Position numbers and translations under genes: made by a program
Source of the DNA: Erythroxylum novogranatense
Lineage: Eukaryota; Streptophyta; Magnoliopsida; Malpighiales; Erythroxylaceae
NCBI GenBank assembly: GCA_029891385.1
Contig: CM057228.1
Location: 28,648,214-28,712,213 of the forward strand
Direction of reading: 5' to 3'
DNA: 64,000 bases
Shown: in pieces, positions 10,556 to 21,807 of the stretch
How the letters are laid out: each line of letters opens with the position of its first letter
How positions within the stretch are numbered: position 1 is the first letter of the stretch
Notes under the pieces: generated by a model
Told to the model about the DNA's origin: nothing
Database searches by the model: none
The model's input: the letters and a program-made list of their open reading frames with translations, nothing else

Positions 10556-13552
10556 ATGCCACCTCGTAGAAGGACACGAGGAGTTATGCAAGGATCTGCT
10601 GCACCTGACTCTCTGACAAGAGAGGAGAGGACTGATGAGTCAGTTGCCCCAGGGAATGCTGAGGCTTCTGTAGGGCTAGGTAGTGAGCTCGTTCCGTCGC
10701 CGACTCAGGAGTCGCCAGCTATGCAGGAGCAAGTGTCTCCTTTGGATCCGAGGTTGTTCGAGTGCCTTACCTACCATTTGTTCAAAGCATGGACCGGATG
10801 CCACAAATATTCCTTGACCCTAGCTCATAAGGGGAGACGGTTTGACCGATTGAGGAAGTATGGGGTAGTTGATTTCTTTGGGACATTAGATCCCGAGGAA
10901 GCTGAAACATGGTTGCGGAAGACTGAGAGAGTGCTAGACCAGATGGAGTGTGAAGATGACGAGAGAGTCATCTATGCTGCGAGTTTGCTTCAGGGAGATG
11001 CTCTCCACTGGTGGGAGACTGTACTAGGGAGTCAGATGAGGCCAGTAGGGTTGGCATGGCAGGTTGCTTTCAGGAAGAAGTACCTATCAGAGGTTTACAT
11101 TCAGCAGAAGCAAAGGGAGTTCCTTAGTCTCACTCAGAGGGAGATGTCAGTGAGTGAGTATGAGCGTCGGTTCACGCAGTTGGCGAGATATGCTTCCGAT
11201 CTGATGTTGAGTGAAACTGTAAGATGTCACCGGTTTGAGTCGGGATTGTATTTGTCCATCAGAGAGAAGGTTATTGTACAAAATTTATGTGATTTTCAGC
11301 AGCTGGTTGAGGCAGCTCTGAGGGTTGAAAATATAGAGAACATTAAGAATGCTGTGAACAAGAAGAGGAAGGGTAGAGAGCAATCCAGGAGAGGAGGTAG
11401 CACTAGTACTCCTATGCCAGACAGGAGTGCTAGGAGCTTCCCGTTCCAGTCAGAGGAGAGGAGCAGTGGTGCGAGCCGACCTAGGCCGATGAGGACTTCT
11501 ACTGTTTCTCACCAAGCCTCAACGGTGGGTAGCAGTAGAAGGGGAGATGGAGATAGATCTTTTGTTCCGAAGTGTGAGCACTGCGGGAGAGCTCATAGAG
11601 GAGAGTGCTTCAGATTGACAGGAGCTTATTTCAACTGTGGGGAGAAGGGACATATTGCCAGAGAGTGTCCTCAGCCTCCACGACAAGAGAGAGGTCAGAT
11701 GCAAGCTCCGAGGAGGACAGAGACCATGGGTCAGAGGATTGCGACAGAAGTGGGCAGTTCAGATGCAGCCAAGAGGGTGAGTATTCCGGGTAGACCGAGA
11801 GGGCAGGCACCAGCTAGGGTGTTTGCAATGACTAGGGAGGATGCTGAGACCGCACCAGACGTTGTCACGGGTACGATTCAGTTATTTTCTGATGCTGTGA
11901 TAGCTTTGATTGATCCGGGTTTTACTCACTCGTTTGTTTGTTCGAGTAGACCTGTGTGTGATAGGATTGTGAGCCCATTGGATACTCCGCTGATGGTGAG
12001 TACTCCAATCGGTCAGTATATTGTGATTAGTCAAGTGTATAGAGGTTGTGAAAATTGCATTGATGGAGAACTTCTAGTGGTCGATTTGATGCCACTGAAG
12101 ATGGGAGGATTAGATGTGATTTTGGGAATGGACACATTAGAAAGATACAATGCCCGTTTGGATTGTAAACAGAAGACAGTGGAGTTTGAATTGGATAACG
12201 GTAGAAGAGTAGTATTTACTGGGGACAGGAAAGCGAGTCCGCCTAGAATTGTTTCAGCATTGACAGCAGAGAAGATGATGAGTAAGGGTTGTGAGGCATT
12301 TTTGGCCTATGTGGTTGACACCAGGACAGATAGAGGGAAGTTGGAGGATATTTCAGTAGTCAGGGAATTCTCGAATGTCTTTCCCGAGGAATTGCCAGGA
12401 CTACCACCAGCTAGGCAAATTGAGTTTCCCATTGAGCTTCTGTCAGGTACAGCGCCGATTTCAATTTTGCCTTACTGGATGGCTCCGGAGGAATTGAAAG
12501 AGCTTAAGGAGCAGTTGGAGGAATTGTTGGAGAAGGGGTATATTCGACCGAGTTCTTCGCCTTGGGGAGCTCCGGTCCTATTTGTGAAGAAGAAAGATAG
12601 ATCGTTGAGGATGTGTGTAGATTACAGGAAGTTGAATAAGGTTACTGTGAAGAACAAGTATCCGCTTCCTCGCATTGATGATATGTTTGATCAATTGCAA
12701 GGAGCGAGAGTCTTCTCAAAGATAGATTTGAGATCGGGTTACCATCAGTTGAGGATTAAGGAGTCGGATGTGCCAAAGTCTTCTTTCAGGACTCGGTATG
12801 GGCATTTTGAGTTTTTGGTGATGCCTTTTGGATTGACGAATGCGCCTGCAGCGTTTACGGATTTGATGAATCGGGTTTTTAAGCCATTCTTGGACCAATT
12901 TATCATTGTCTTCATTGATGATATCTTGGTGTATTCCAAGAGTGATGAGCAGTATGAGGAGCATTTGAGGATTTCTTTAGAGACTTTGAGGAGACATGAG
13001 CTTTATGCAAAATTCGATAAATGCGAGTTTTGGCTGAGGGAAGTTACATTTCTTGGACACGTGATCTCAGAGCAAGGAGTTCATGTGAATCCAAAGAAAA
13101 TAGAAGCTGTGGTGAATTGGGAAACCCCGAAGAATGTAGCAGAGGTGAGAAGTTTTCTGGGTTTGGAAGGCTATTACCGGAGATTTGTGGAGGGATTCTC
13201 TATGATAGCCACTTCGATGACAAAGTTGTTGAGGAAGAATCAGAAGTTTGTTTGGAGTGAGGAGTGTCAGAGGAGCTTCGAGGAGTTTAAGCGCAGATTG
13301 ACGAGTGCTCCGATTTTGGTTTTGCCTTCTGGAGATGAGGGCTATACTGTGTATAGTGATGCTTCAAGGAAGGGTCTTGACTGTGTTTTGATGCAGGGAG
13401 ATCTGGTGATTGCTTATGCTTCGAGGCAGTTGAAGCTTTATGAGTTGAATTATCCGATGCATGATTTGGAGTTGGCAGCGGTGATCTTTGCTTTGAAGAT
13501 TTGGAGGTATTATTTGTATGGAGTTCAGATTTTACCGATCATAAGAGTCTGA
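10556..13552 (+). CDS. Tekay-2 gag-protease-RT-RNase H polyprotein (998 aa, frameshifted at its end)
   Basis: This is the retrotransposon polyprotein, starting at MPPRRRTRG. Capsid blocks are at residues ~100-270 ([32 protein letters not shown]). A first cysteine/histidine motif, [12 protein letters not shown], is followed by a knuckle reading [14 protein letters not shown], in which the first Cys of CCHC is Tyr. The protease site reads DPGFTHSF instead of DTGSTHSF; Asp is kept but the motif is altered. RT is well preserved, with [23 protein letters not shown], the catalytic FIDDILVYS, and [12 protein letters not shown]. RNase H starts with [15 protein letters not shown]. The frame is lost near 13530, where a small deletion relative to related copies moves the sequence into the frame opening at 13501. 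The altered knuckle and protease argue against autonomy. Confidence 0.88.
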   Translation: MPPRRRTRGVMQGSAAPDSLTREERTDESVAPGNAEASVGLGSELVPSPTQESPAMQEQVSPLDPRLFECLTYHLFKAWTGCHKYSLTLAHKGRRFDRLRKYGVVDFFGTLDPEEAETWLRKTERVLDQMECEDDERVIYAASLLQGDALHWWETVLGSQMRPVGLAWQVAFRKKYLSEVYIQQKQREFLSLTQREMSVSEYERRFTQLARYASDLMLSETVRCHRFESGLYLSIREKVIVQNLCDFQQLVEAALRVENIENIKNAVNKKRKGREQSRRGGSTSTPMPDRSARSFPFQSEERSSGASRPRPMRTSTVSHQASTVGSSRRGDGDRSFVPKCEHCGRAHRGECFRLTGAYFNCGEKGHIARECPQPPRQERGQMQAPRRTETMGQRIATEVGSSDAAKRVSIPGRPRGQAPARVFAMTREDAETAPDVVTGTIQLFSDAVIALIDPGFTHSFVCSSRPVCDRIVSPLDTPLMVSTPIGQYIVISQVYRGCENCIDGELLVVDLMPLKMGGLDVILGMDTLERYNARLDCKQKTVEFELDNGRRVVFTGDRKASPPRIVSALTAEKMMSKGCEAFLAYVVDTRTDRGKLEDISVVREFSNVFPEELPGLPPARQIEFPIELLSGTAPISILPYWMAPEELKELKEQLEELLEKGYIRPSSSPWGAPVLFVKKKDRSLRMCVDYRKLNKVTVKNKYPLPRIDDMFDQLQGARVFSKIDLRSGYHQLRIKESDVPKSSFRTRYGHFEFLVMPFGLTNAPAAFTDLMNRVFKPFLDQFIIVFIDDILVYSKSDEQYEEHLRISLETLRRHELYAKFDKCEFWLREVTFLGHVISEQGVHVNPKKIEAVVNWETPKNVAEVRSFLGLEGYYRRFVEGFSMIATSMTKLLRKNQKFVWSEECQRSFEEFKRRLTSAPILVLPSGDEGYTVYSDASRKGLDCVLMQGDLVIAYASRQLKLYELNYPMHDLELAAVIFALKIWRYYLYGVQILPIIRV

Positions 13553-15267
13553 AGTATTTGTTGAGCCAGAAGGAACTGAATTTGAGGCAGCGACGATGGA
13601 TTGAGTTACTCAAGGACTATGACTTGTTGATTGAGTATCATCCGGGCAAGGCCAATATAGTGGCAGATGCCTTGAGCAGGAAGTCTTCGATTGCTCATGT
13701 GAGGACAGTTTATCTTCCTTTATTGGAAGAGATGGCCAAGCTTAAGATAAGCTTGAAGCAGGAGGAGTCGGAGGGTCTTCTCGCTAACTTCCGAGTTAGA
13801 CCGATACTCAGGGAAAAGGTTAGGGAATTGCAGGCTCAAGATGCAGATTTAAGCAAGCTTCGAGATGAAATTCGAAATGGCAAGATTTCAGAAGTGGTAG
13901 TAAGGGATGATGGGCTTATGACAGTGGGGAACAGGTTGTGTATTCCTGATGTGCAGGAGGTTAAAGATGAGATTATGGATGAGGCACACAATGCGCCTTA
14001 TGTCATGCATCCCGGTAGCACCAGGATGTATAGGAATTTGAGAGAGCATTTTTGGTGGAAAGGTATGAAGAGGGATATAGCAGAGTTTGTGAGTAAGTGT
14101 CTCGTGTGTCAGCAAGTCAAGGTTGAACACCAGACACCTTCAGGCAAGTTGAGACCATTGTCCATTCTGGAATGGAAGTGGCAAAGAGTGACTATGGACT
14201 TTCTGATGGGTTTGCCCAGGACCAGTAGGAAGCATGATGCCATTTGGGTGATTGTGGATAGGTTGACTAAGTCAGTGCACTTTTTGGCGATTAAACAGAC
14301 TGATTCTTTGCATGTGTTAGCAAAGAAGTACATTGATGAGATAGTGAGATTGCATGGGATTCCGGATTCCATCGTGTCTAATAGAGACCCTCAGTTTACT
14401 TCGAGATTTTGGGGCAGTTTGCAGGAAGCTTTGGGGACTAAGCTGAATTTTAGTACGACTTTTCACCCTCAGACGGATGGTCAATCTGAGAGGACCATTC
14501 GGACCCTTGAGGGGATGCTTAGGGCTTGTGTGATGGATTTCAGAGGAGCTTGGGATGAGCATTTACCGTTGGTCGAATTTGCTTTTAACAATTCGTACCA
14601 TTCGAGCATCCAGATGGCTCTATATGAGGCATTGTATGGCAGGAGGTGTAGGACTCCAGTTTGTTGGGATGAAGAAGGAGAGAGGCAATTGAAAGGACCG
14701 GAATTGATTCAGACAACAGTTGAGAAAGTTAATCTGGTTAAACAGCGACTTAAGGCAGCACAAGATAGGATGAAGAGTTATGTTGATGCTCACCGAAAGG
14801 AGATGGAGTATGAAGTCGGTGAAAAAGTGTTCCTTAAGACGTCTCCTTGGAGAGGAGTATTGAGATTCGACAAGAAGGGTAAGTTGAGTCCGAGGTATAT
14901 GGGTCCTTATGAGATCCTTGAGAGGATTGGACCACTCGCCTATAGATTGGCGTTACCTCCGGAGTTATCGCAGATTCACGATGTCTTCCATGTTTCTATA
15001 TTAAGGAGATATAGATCGAATCCGTCACATGTCATTCAGACTAGTGAGGTTCAGTTGCGAGATGATCTGAGTTATGAGGAGCAACCGGTAGAGATTTTGG
15101 ATACCAAAGACAAAGTCCTCAGGAACAAGACGGTTCAGCTAGTCAAAGTCCTGTGGAGGAATCATTCGGTAAAGGAGGCTACATGGGAGCCATTGGAAGT
15201 TATGCGGGAGAAGTATCCGCACCTCTTTGATGATTCAGGTAAATTTCGAGGACAAAATTTCTTTTAA
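13501..15267 (+). CDS. Tekay-2 RNase H end-integrase-chromodomain (588 aa frame)
   Basis: This is the continuation of the Tekay-2 polyprotein after the frameshift; true homology begins at [16 protein letters not shown], and the preceding codons are out of frame. RNase H ends with [14 protein letters not shown]. Integrase follows: a zinc-binding H-H-C-C region ([17 protein letters not shown] to CLVCQQVK), a core with catalytic Asp blocks (MDFLMGLPR and [13 protein letters not shown]), and [20 protein letters not shown]. The C-terminal [20 protein letters not shown] and [18 protein letters not shown] segments match the chromovirus chromodomain region thought to guide integration to heterochromatin. 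The stop lies 12 bases before the 3' LTR. Confidence 0.88.
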   Translation: MEVLFVWSSDFTDHKSLKYLLSQKELNLRQRRWIELLKDYDLLIEYHPGKANIVADALSRKSSIAHVRTVYLPLLEEMAKLKISLKQEESEGLLANFRVRPILREKVRELQAQDADLSKLRDEIRNGKISEVVVRDDGLMTVGNRLCIPDVQEVKDEIMDEAHNAPYVMHPGSTRMYRNLREHFWWKGMKRDIAEFVSKCLVCQQVKVEHQTPSGKLRPLSILEWKWQRVTMDFLMGLPRTSRKHDAIWVIVDRLTKSVHFLAIKQTDSLHVLAKKYIDEIVRLHGIPDSIVSNRDPQFTSRFWGSLQEALGTKLNFSTTFHPQTDGQSERTIRTLEGMLRACVMDFRGAWDEHLPLVEFAFNNSYHSSIQMALYEALYGRRCRTPVCWDEEGERQLKGPELIQTTVEKVNLVKQRLKAAQDRMKSYVDAHRKEMEYEVGEKVFLKTSPWRGVLRFDKKGKLSPRYMGPYEILERIGPLAYRLALPPELSQIHDVFHVSILRRYRSNPSHVIQTSEVQLRDDLSYEEQPVEILDTKDKVLRNKTVQLVKVLWRNHSVKEATWEPLEVMREKYPHLFDDSGKFRGQNFF

Positions 15268-15279
15268 GAGGGGGAGAAA
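15241..15279 (+). promoter_or_regulatory. Pre-PPT inverted repeat and polypurine tract of Tekay-2
   Basis: AAATTTCGAGGACAAAATTT overlaps the last codons of the ORF and can form a short stem (AATTTCG with CAAAATT, imperfect). AAGAGGGGGAGAAA (15266-15279) is the polypurine tract that primes plus-strand synthesis and directly abuts the LTR start TGTTAGACC. The same arrangement appears at 24299-24333 and 38680-38722. Confidence 0.85.
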
Positions 15280-17470
15280 TGTTAGACCCCGATTTTTTTT
15301 TAATGATGATATTAAGCATGAGTTTCGATAATTATGTGTTTATGGCTTAGTTTGATTAAATTGGGTGTGCTAGTGGTTAATTGGAGTATAATTGAGATTA
15401 AATATGGTTTAAATAAGGCATGAGAGGATTAAATTGTGTAAGGGCATTTTTGGAAGTTTACTTGAGAAAGAAATTAGAAAAAGGAAAGAAGAAAGAAGAA
15501 AAAGGAAAGAAGAGGAAATAGAAGAAAGAAGGAGAGTGCGTCGTCGGTGGTGAAGGAAGGAGAAGAGAAGAGAGATTTCGATCGTGGAAGTTTTCCGACA
15601 GTTTGAAGCTATTTCCGGGTACATTATGCTTTATTTAACCTTGTTTCAGTTGGATTGAAACCTAAGATGGCTTGAATGTGTTAGAATCGAAGGTTTTAGG
15701 GTTTTAGGGCATAAATGTAGGGATTTCCTTTGGTTGATGTGTTTGTGATGGATTTGAAGCTTAGAATGGGTTAGAAATGTAGTAGAGGACTTGATCTATA
15801 GTTTGGTTGTGTTGCATTTGGATTTGGAAAGGATTTAAGATCGGAAAATGCAGGAAAAAGGGGTTCGGAGTCGCAGCTCCGACCCATGCGTCATGACGTC
15901 TGAAGAGTACGCCTTGTGCGTCTGTAGAGAAAAAAATAACGCGTCGCGTGCACCAGTGTGCGTTATGGCGTGCACGAAGAGACGATACTGCGCTTGGTAT
16001 GACAAGTGTGCACGCCATGACGAAGCGCCCCGCCATGGCGAGCCCCCTGTTTTTCGAAAGTGAAATTTTAAGTATTTTGGGCATATATTTTGGTGTAGAT
16101 GTCCAATTGAGGTGATTCTTGATCCGTTGTGACCTAGAAATAAAGGGCTACGAGTTGTATGAAGAAGGGAAGTTTGGAAATTGTTTTGAAGGGTTCGAGA
16201 ATTTAGATGGAAGTCGGATGGAGACCTTTAATGTTTTATTTTGATTGTCAAGCTTTATGGAATATTTTCTATGGATTATTAATTAAACGAGAACTTGGTT
16301 TATTATAGGGAACCAAGCTATTTTGACCCAATCGCAAGAGGAAGGATAGCAGTGAGTCTGATACTCAAGCAATACTAGGTGGGTAATGTGTTTATGGTTA
16401 TTGTGTGTATGGGCAAATTGCCTGATGTATGCTTGCTTGCATTATGTGACATTACTTGTGTTGAATTCTATGAGAATATTGAACTTGCATTATGATTAAA
16501 ATTATGCATGGCTTGATAGGCCTTATGGCAATGGACAAGAATGATAATTTAGAATAATGTGAAAAATGCTTTGAACACGAATCGAATGGATTATGTGATT
16601 TGTTTGGGTAAAAGAGTTACGGATGGAGTCACATGCATGTTGACATTAAAGCCTTCTTCCGGCTGCCCGCTTGAGGCCACGAGATCCTTGAGAAATCAGA
16701 CTCGGATAGTTTACGGATCTACCTTTGGTTTATCCGGATCATTTACGGAACTCTCGAGCCAATGGATTGTGCATACACGATGGACTTGTTGAGCATAACA
16801 CATGATTGCTATGACTGACTTGTTGCATAAGAATTGTTATGTTGAGAAATAGAAATTGCATGACCTATGTTTATATGAATGTGAATAAATTGATGAATTT
16901 TGATTTGCTAGTGATATATGTATATTGCTTGATTGTGTGGCTCGTTGCCAATGACTATAAACGATATGCCCCTCGAGTCAGACTCTCACCCCATTACTCT
17001 CCCCTCTTCAGGTGCTGATCGAGACGATTGTCGACCTTGCAAGGCATCGAAAACTTCAAGCTAGTTAGGAGCCTTGCATTAAGTTAGTACTTTGGTTAGC
17101 CCGCCAGCATTTCATCATGGAGCATACTTTTGTATTTTGGGATTAAATTTCCTTTTGTATTCTGTTATATTTCAAGAATACTTGTTGAATTTCTTCGAAT
17201 GACAATGACATATGGTTTATGTATTTGGGATGGTTAATGCATGTTTAGAATGCATGTGTAGAATGTATGTATTGTTATATATATTTGTATGAATCGAAAT
17301 ATGATTATATGAGTCGAATTGTGTATGTATGAGTATATGTTTGTGTTTGTATCGAATTTATGGATTTGTATGGATGTTGGGACCGGGTCCGAAAGTTCAT
17401 GGAGCGCTCGTTGCAGGCGCAGCCCGAGGGGCCACCTCGGGGATTGGACATCTGGGGCCCGGGCCCAACA
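15280..17470 (+). repeat. 3' LTR of Tekay-2 (2191 bp)
   Basis: Begins TGTTAGACCCC after the PPT and ends GGGCCCAACA; the right part matches the 5' LTR at 9547-10388. It contains a CpG-rich palindrome cassette at 15880-16050 and, just after it, a block reading CCAATTGAGGTGATTC (16107-16122) that recurs in the LTRs of the other elements here. An AGCTCACCCC-like block lies near 16985. Confidence 0.92.
15880..16050 (+). repeat. CpG-rich palindrome cassette in the Tekay-2 LTR
   Basis: A degenerate array of GCGTCATGACGTC, GCGTCGCGTGC, GCCATGACGAAGCG and CGCCATGGCGAGC units, far richer in CpG than the surrounding AT-rich LTR. Equivalent cassettes lie at 280-470, 32095-32285, 33200-33410 and 39655-39835. 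No ORF in it looks real. Confidence 0.75.
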
Positions 17471-20083
17471 CCTTTTCCTTTGTGTCCAAGATCTCCACTG
17501 GGATTTCCTCATAACTCAAATCGTCTCTCAACTGAACCTCCGAAACCTGAATGATATGAGAAGGATCTGATCGATACCTCCTCAACATGGAAACATGAAA
17601 GACATCATAAATCTGAGATAATTCTGGCGGCAACGCCAACCTGTAGGCTAGTGGTCCGATCCTCTCAAGAATCTCATAAGGACCTACATACCTTGGACTC
17701 AACTTGCCTTTCTTGCCAAACCTCATTACTCCCTTCCAAGGAGACGTCTTGAGGAACACCTTCTCACCGACTTCATACTCCATCTCCTTCCGATGAGCAT
17801 CATTGTAACTCTTCATCCTATCCTGGGCTGCCTTAAGCCGCTGCTTAACCAGATTGACTTTTTCCACTGTCATCTGGATCAATTCTAGTCCAACCAGTTT
17901 TCTCTCCCCTTCTTTGTCCCAACATATCGGAGTCCTACACCTCCTTCCATACAATGCCTCATATGGAGCCATCTAAATGCTCGAATGGTACGAATTATTA
18001 TAAGCAAATTCGACCAATGGCAAATGCTCATCCCAAGCTCCCTTGAAATCCAACACACATGCCCTGAGTATTCCCTCAAGTGTCCTAATGGTTCTCTCAG
18101 ATTGACCATCCATCTGAGGGTGAAATGTCGTACTAAAATGCAACTTAGTACCTAAAGCTTCCTACAAGCTTCCCCAGAATCTCGAAGTAAACCGAGAATC
18201 CCTGTCAGAAACTATAGAATCTGGAATTCCATGCAATCTCACTACCTCATCAATGTACTTCTTGGCTACCACATGCAATGAATCAGTCTGCTTGATTGCC
18301 AGAAAATGAGCTGACTTCGTCAACCTATCCACAATAACCCATATGGCATCATGCTTTTTACTGGTCTTGGGCAAACCCATCAAAAAAATCCATGGTTATT
18401 CTTTGCCACTTCCACTCAAGAATAGACAATGGCCTTAACTTGCCTAAAGGCGCCTGACGTTCAGCCTTGACTTGCTGACACACGAGACACTTACTGACAT
18501 ACTCTGCTACATCCCTCATCATGCCCTTCCACTAGAAATGCTCTCTCAAATCTTTGTACATCCTGGTGCTACCCTGGGTGCATGGCATAAGGCGCATTGT
18601 GTGCCTCATCCAAAATCTCATCCTTAACCTCCCTGCTATCTGGAATACAAAATCTGTCCCCCACTGTCATGAGTCCATCTTCTCTCACTACTACTTCAGA
18701 AACCTTACCATTTTGAATTTTCTCCCGAAGCTTGCTCAAATCTGCATCCTATGCCTGCAACTCCTTAACCTTCTCCCTGAGTACCGGTCTCACTCTGAAA
18801 TTAGCTAGAAGGCAATTTGGTTCCTCCTGCTTCAAGCTTATCTTAAGCTTGGCCATCTCTTCCAATAAAGGAAGATAAACTGTCTGAACGTGAGCAATGG
18901 AAGACTACCTGCTCAAAGCATCAGCCACTACATTCGCTTTGCTTGGATGGTACTCAATTAACAAATCATAGTCTTTAAGTAACTCAATCTACCTTCTCTG
19001 CCTCAGATTCAATTCCTTCTGGCTCAGTAAGTACTTGAGACTCTTGTGATCAGTAAAGATCCTTGTCTGTACCCCATATAGATAATGCCTCCAAATCTTC
19101 AAGGCAAAAATCACTGCTGCCAACTCCAAGTCATGAGTCGGATAATTCAACTCATACGGCTTCAGTTGCCTTGAAGCATATGCTATCATCCTGTCTCCCT
19201 GCATCAACACACAACTGAGACCCTTCCTCAACGCATCACTATATACCGTATAGCCCTTATCACCAGAAGGCAAAATCAGCATTGGAGCACTTGTCAACCT
19301 GTGCTTGAGCTCCTCAAAGCTCTTCTGGCATTCATCAGTCCAGACAAACTTCTGATTCTTCCTCAATAGCTTGGTCATCGGAGCAGCTATCATGGAGAAT
19401 CCCTACAAACCTCCTGTAGTAACCTGCCAGACCCAGAAAACTCCTTACCTCTGTCACTTCTTGGGTGCATGCCGATTTACCACTGCTTCAACTTTCCTCG
19501 GATCAACATATACTCCATCCTGTGAAATCACATGCCCAAGGAATGTCACCTCATAAAGCCAGAACTCACACTTGCTGAACTTGGCATAAAGCTCTCTCTC
19601 CCTCAGAGTCCGCAAAACAATCCTAAGATGCTCCTCATGCTCTTCTTCACTATTAGAATACACCAGAATGTCATCTATAAACACTATGATAAAATGATCC
19701 AGAAACTCCTTGAAAACCCTATTCATAAGATCCATGAAAGCAGTTGGAGCATTGGTCAGGCCGAACGACATAACCAAAAACTCATAGTGTCCATAACGAG
19801 TCCTGAATGTTGTCTTGCTTACATCAGACTCCTTGATTCTGAGCTGATGATAGCCTGACCTGAGATCAATCTTGGAGAAAACCCTTGCTCCCAGTAGCTA
19901 GTCAAACAAATCATCTATCCGTGGCAAAGGATACTTATTCTTAATTGTCACCTTGTTGAGTCTCCGATAGTCAATACACATCCGCCACGATCCATTCTTC
20001 TTCTTGACAAACAGAACTGGTGCTCCCCAAGGAGACGAACTCGGTCTAACATACCCCTTCTCTAACAGTTCCTCCAACTGTTC
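17471..20083 (-). pseudogene. Tekay-R RT-RNase H-integrase, 3' end lost to insertion
   Basis: This is the second half of pol on the minus strand. It holds RT (20083-19454: [38 protein letters not shown]), RNase H (19393-18989: [44 protein letters not shown]), integrase core (18383-18162: [19 protein letters not shown]) and integrase C-terminus (17972-17471: [37 protein letters not shown]). The frame ends at EILDTKEKV, where Tekay-2 inserted; the expected chromodomain end is absent. In-frame stops are mostly CAG to TAG or TGG to TAG changes, as at the SSIQMAP block and after SRFWGSL. Confidence 0.85.
20079..20083. other. Target-site duplication, left copy (TGTTC), of Tekay-3
   Basis: TGTTC directly precedes the LTR start TGTTAGCCCC at 20084 and recurs at 27539-27543 directly after the other terminus. 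Removing one copy and the insert restores the RT reading frame of Tekay-R, as judged against Tekay-2. Confidence 0.9.
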
Positions 20084-20202
20084 TGTTAGCCCCAAAAAAA
20101 ATTTTAAAAGTTAAGCATGATTAGATTAATTGAGTAAGTTATGTTAGCATAAATTGAGTTGATATTAATTAATATGTGATAGCATTAAAGAGTTAGATGG
20201 TG
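20084..20202 (+). repeat. 5' LTR remnant of Tekay-3 (first 119 bp)
   Basis: Matches 24334-24450 almost base for base apart from the A/T homopolymer at the start. It then stops inside GATGGTG, where the 3' LTR continues with AGTTAATG and this copy jumps into gag. Confidence 0.9.
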
Positions 20203-20818
20203 TGAGTGAGTATGAGCCTCACGCAGAGGGAACTGAGTGTGAGTGAGTATGAGCTGAAGTTCACTCAGCTGTCACGGTATGCAGCAAACATTGTGGCGAC
20301 TGAAGAGGATAAGTTCCGCAAGTTTGAGAGTGGATTGCACTTAGGGATCAGGGAGAAGGTGCTGATCCATAATTTCCATGACTACCAGCAGTTGGTAGAT
20401 GCTGCTCTCCAGGAAGAAAAGTTGGAGAACATCAAGTCAGAGGTAAACAGAAAGAGGAAGACCAGGGAGCAATCTTCCAGGAAGGGAGTGAGTGCTCCAG
20501 CACCTGAAAGGAGCACCAGGACTTTTCATTCTCAGGGTGGTATGGGCAGTAGTGGTCCTGCCAAGAGCCAGCAGTCAAGGCGATTTCCGAAAGGTGTCTC
20601 TAGTGTGGGAGGCCCAGGAAGACATGGAAAGGCAAGTATGCAAACCCTCAGTGTAGTCAATGTGGGAAGTTTCACCCGGGGAAGTGTCTTAGGGGGTTTG
20701 GTGGTTGTTTCCAATGTGGAGAGAAGGGGCACATGATGAGAGATTGTCCTCAGAGGTCAAGGCAAGAGGGCTCTCAATTTCAAGTCCAGAGGCGATTTGA
20801 AACAACAGAACTGCACTG
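20203..20818 (+). pseudogene. Tekay-3 gag, N-terminally deleted and frameshifted
   Basis: Capsid sequence starts abruptly at SLTQRELSVSEYELKFTQ, equivalent to about residue 195 of the Tekay-2 polyprotein. It continues through the basic linker, then shifts frame near 20630. In the shifted frame the knuckle CFQCGEKGHMMRDC is intact, unlike in Tekay-2 and Tekay-R, with an upstream CSQCGKFHPGKC motif. Stops follow at about 20816-20830. The ATG at 20206 is created by the deletion junction and is not a native start. Confidence 0.82.
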
Positions 20819-20844
20819 ATTCTGTAAATAGGTAGTTCAGAGGC

Positions 20845-21807
20845 ATGAGGAAGGCAAATCCTGCAGGGAGGCCAAGGGCACAGGGTCAGACACCAGCTAG
20901 AGTATTTGCCATGACCAGGGAAGAAACCGTAGCTGCTCCCGGAGTTGTGACTGGTATGGCTCAATTATTTAATTCAGCAGTTTATGTTCTGATTGATACT
21001 GGCTCTACACATTCATTTGTGTCCTCAAGTTTGAATATGCATGCTGTGAATCCTGAGATTATGGATAATTTTCTGGTTGTTAGTACTCCTTTAAGGAGTA
21101 AGGTGGTGATCAGTCTAGTCTATAAGGAGTGCGAGCTCAGTATCGATGGTGCTAGATTGGTAGTAGACTTGCTACCTCTAGACCTAAAGGGACTAGATGT
21201 CATACTAGGTATGGATGTCATGGAAAAGTACCGGGCAAAGTTAGATTGTAGCAGTAAGGAAGTGGAGTTTGACCTAGGAGATGGAGAGAAAGTGGTCTTC
21301 AAGGGGGACAGGAAAATGCCAGCACCGAGGATCATTTCAGCTTTGCTAGCTGACAGGATGATGGGCCAGGGGGCCGAGGCCTTTTTGGCACATGTGGTGG
21401 ATCCAGAGGTGAAAGTAGGAAGGTTGGAGGATTACCCTATAGTGAGGGAGTTCCCAAAAGTATTTCCAGAAGAGTTACCAGGTTTGTCGCCGGTGAGGGA
21501 AATTGAGTTTGCAATTGACTTGATTCCCGAAACCGCAGCCATTTCAACACCACCATATAAGATGGCTCCAGCTGAGTTGAGGGAGCTTAAGGAGCAATTG
21601 CAGGAATTATTAGAAAAGCAGTTTATCAGGCCAAGTTCATCACCTTGGGGAGCGCCAGTTCTATTTGTTAAGAAGAAGGATGGAACATGGCGGATGTGTA
21701 TTGATTACAGGAAACTCAACAAGGTGACGATTAAGAACAAGTATCCTCTGCCCAGGATAGATGATCTGTTTGATCAGCTGCAGGGAGCAAGGGTCTTTTC
21801 AAGATAG
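20845..21807 (+). CDS. Tekay-3 protease and N-terminal reverse transcriptase (320 aa open frame)
   Basis: A partial pol frame. The protease motif [11 protein letters not shown] is intact (residues ~52-62), followed by [16 protein letters not shown], the usual chromovirus protease end. RT opens with [57 protein letters not shown] and stops at GARVFS, short of the catalytic YVDD-equivalent box. The open frame ends because of an indel at about 21800, not a natural terminus. Confidence 0.82.
   Translation: MRKANPAGRPRAQGQTPARVFAMTREETVAAPGVVTGMAQLFNSAVYVLIDTGSTHSFVSSSLNMHAVNPEIMDNFLVVSTPLRSKVVISLVYKECELSIDGARLVVDLLPLDLKGLDVILGMDVMEKYRAKLDCSSKEVEFDLGDGEKVVFKGDRKMPAPRIISALLADRMMGQGAEAFLAHVVDPEVKVGRLEDYPIVREFPKVFPEELPGLSPVREIEFAIDLIPETAAISTPPYKMAPAELRELKEQLQELLEKQFIRPSSSPWGAPVLFVKKKDGTWRMCIDYRKLNKVTIKNKYPLPRIDDLFDQLQGARVFSR

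Larger units (their letters stand above)
9547..17470 (+). mobile_element. Tekay-type chromovirus 'Tekay-2', 5' LTR truncated by copia
   Basis: This Ty3/gypsy element has a partial 5' LTR (9547-10388), PBS, gag-pol (10556-15267), PPT and full 3' LTR (15280-17470). The pol order PR-RT-RH-INT and the C-terminal chromodomain-like segment put it in the Tekay chromovirus lineage. The two LTRs can be compared over about 834 bp and differ at roughly 25-30 positions by eye, mostly transitions, so the insertion is fairly young. It inserted into the integrase/chromodomain end of Tekay-R. Flanking 3' bases 17471-17475 (CCTTT) would be the TSD; the partner copy is outside the window. Confidence 0.9.

Noticed and set aside
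20206..20736. Tekay-3 gag ORF with native start MSMSLTQREL
   Set aside because: The ATG is made by the deletion junction and filler; related gag proteins begin about 190 residues earlier.
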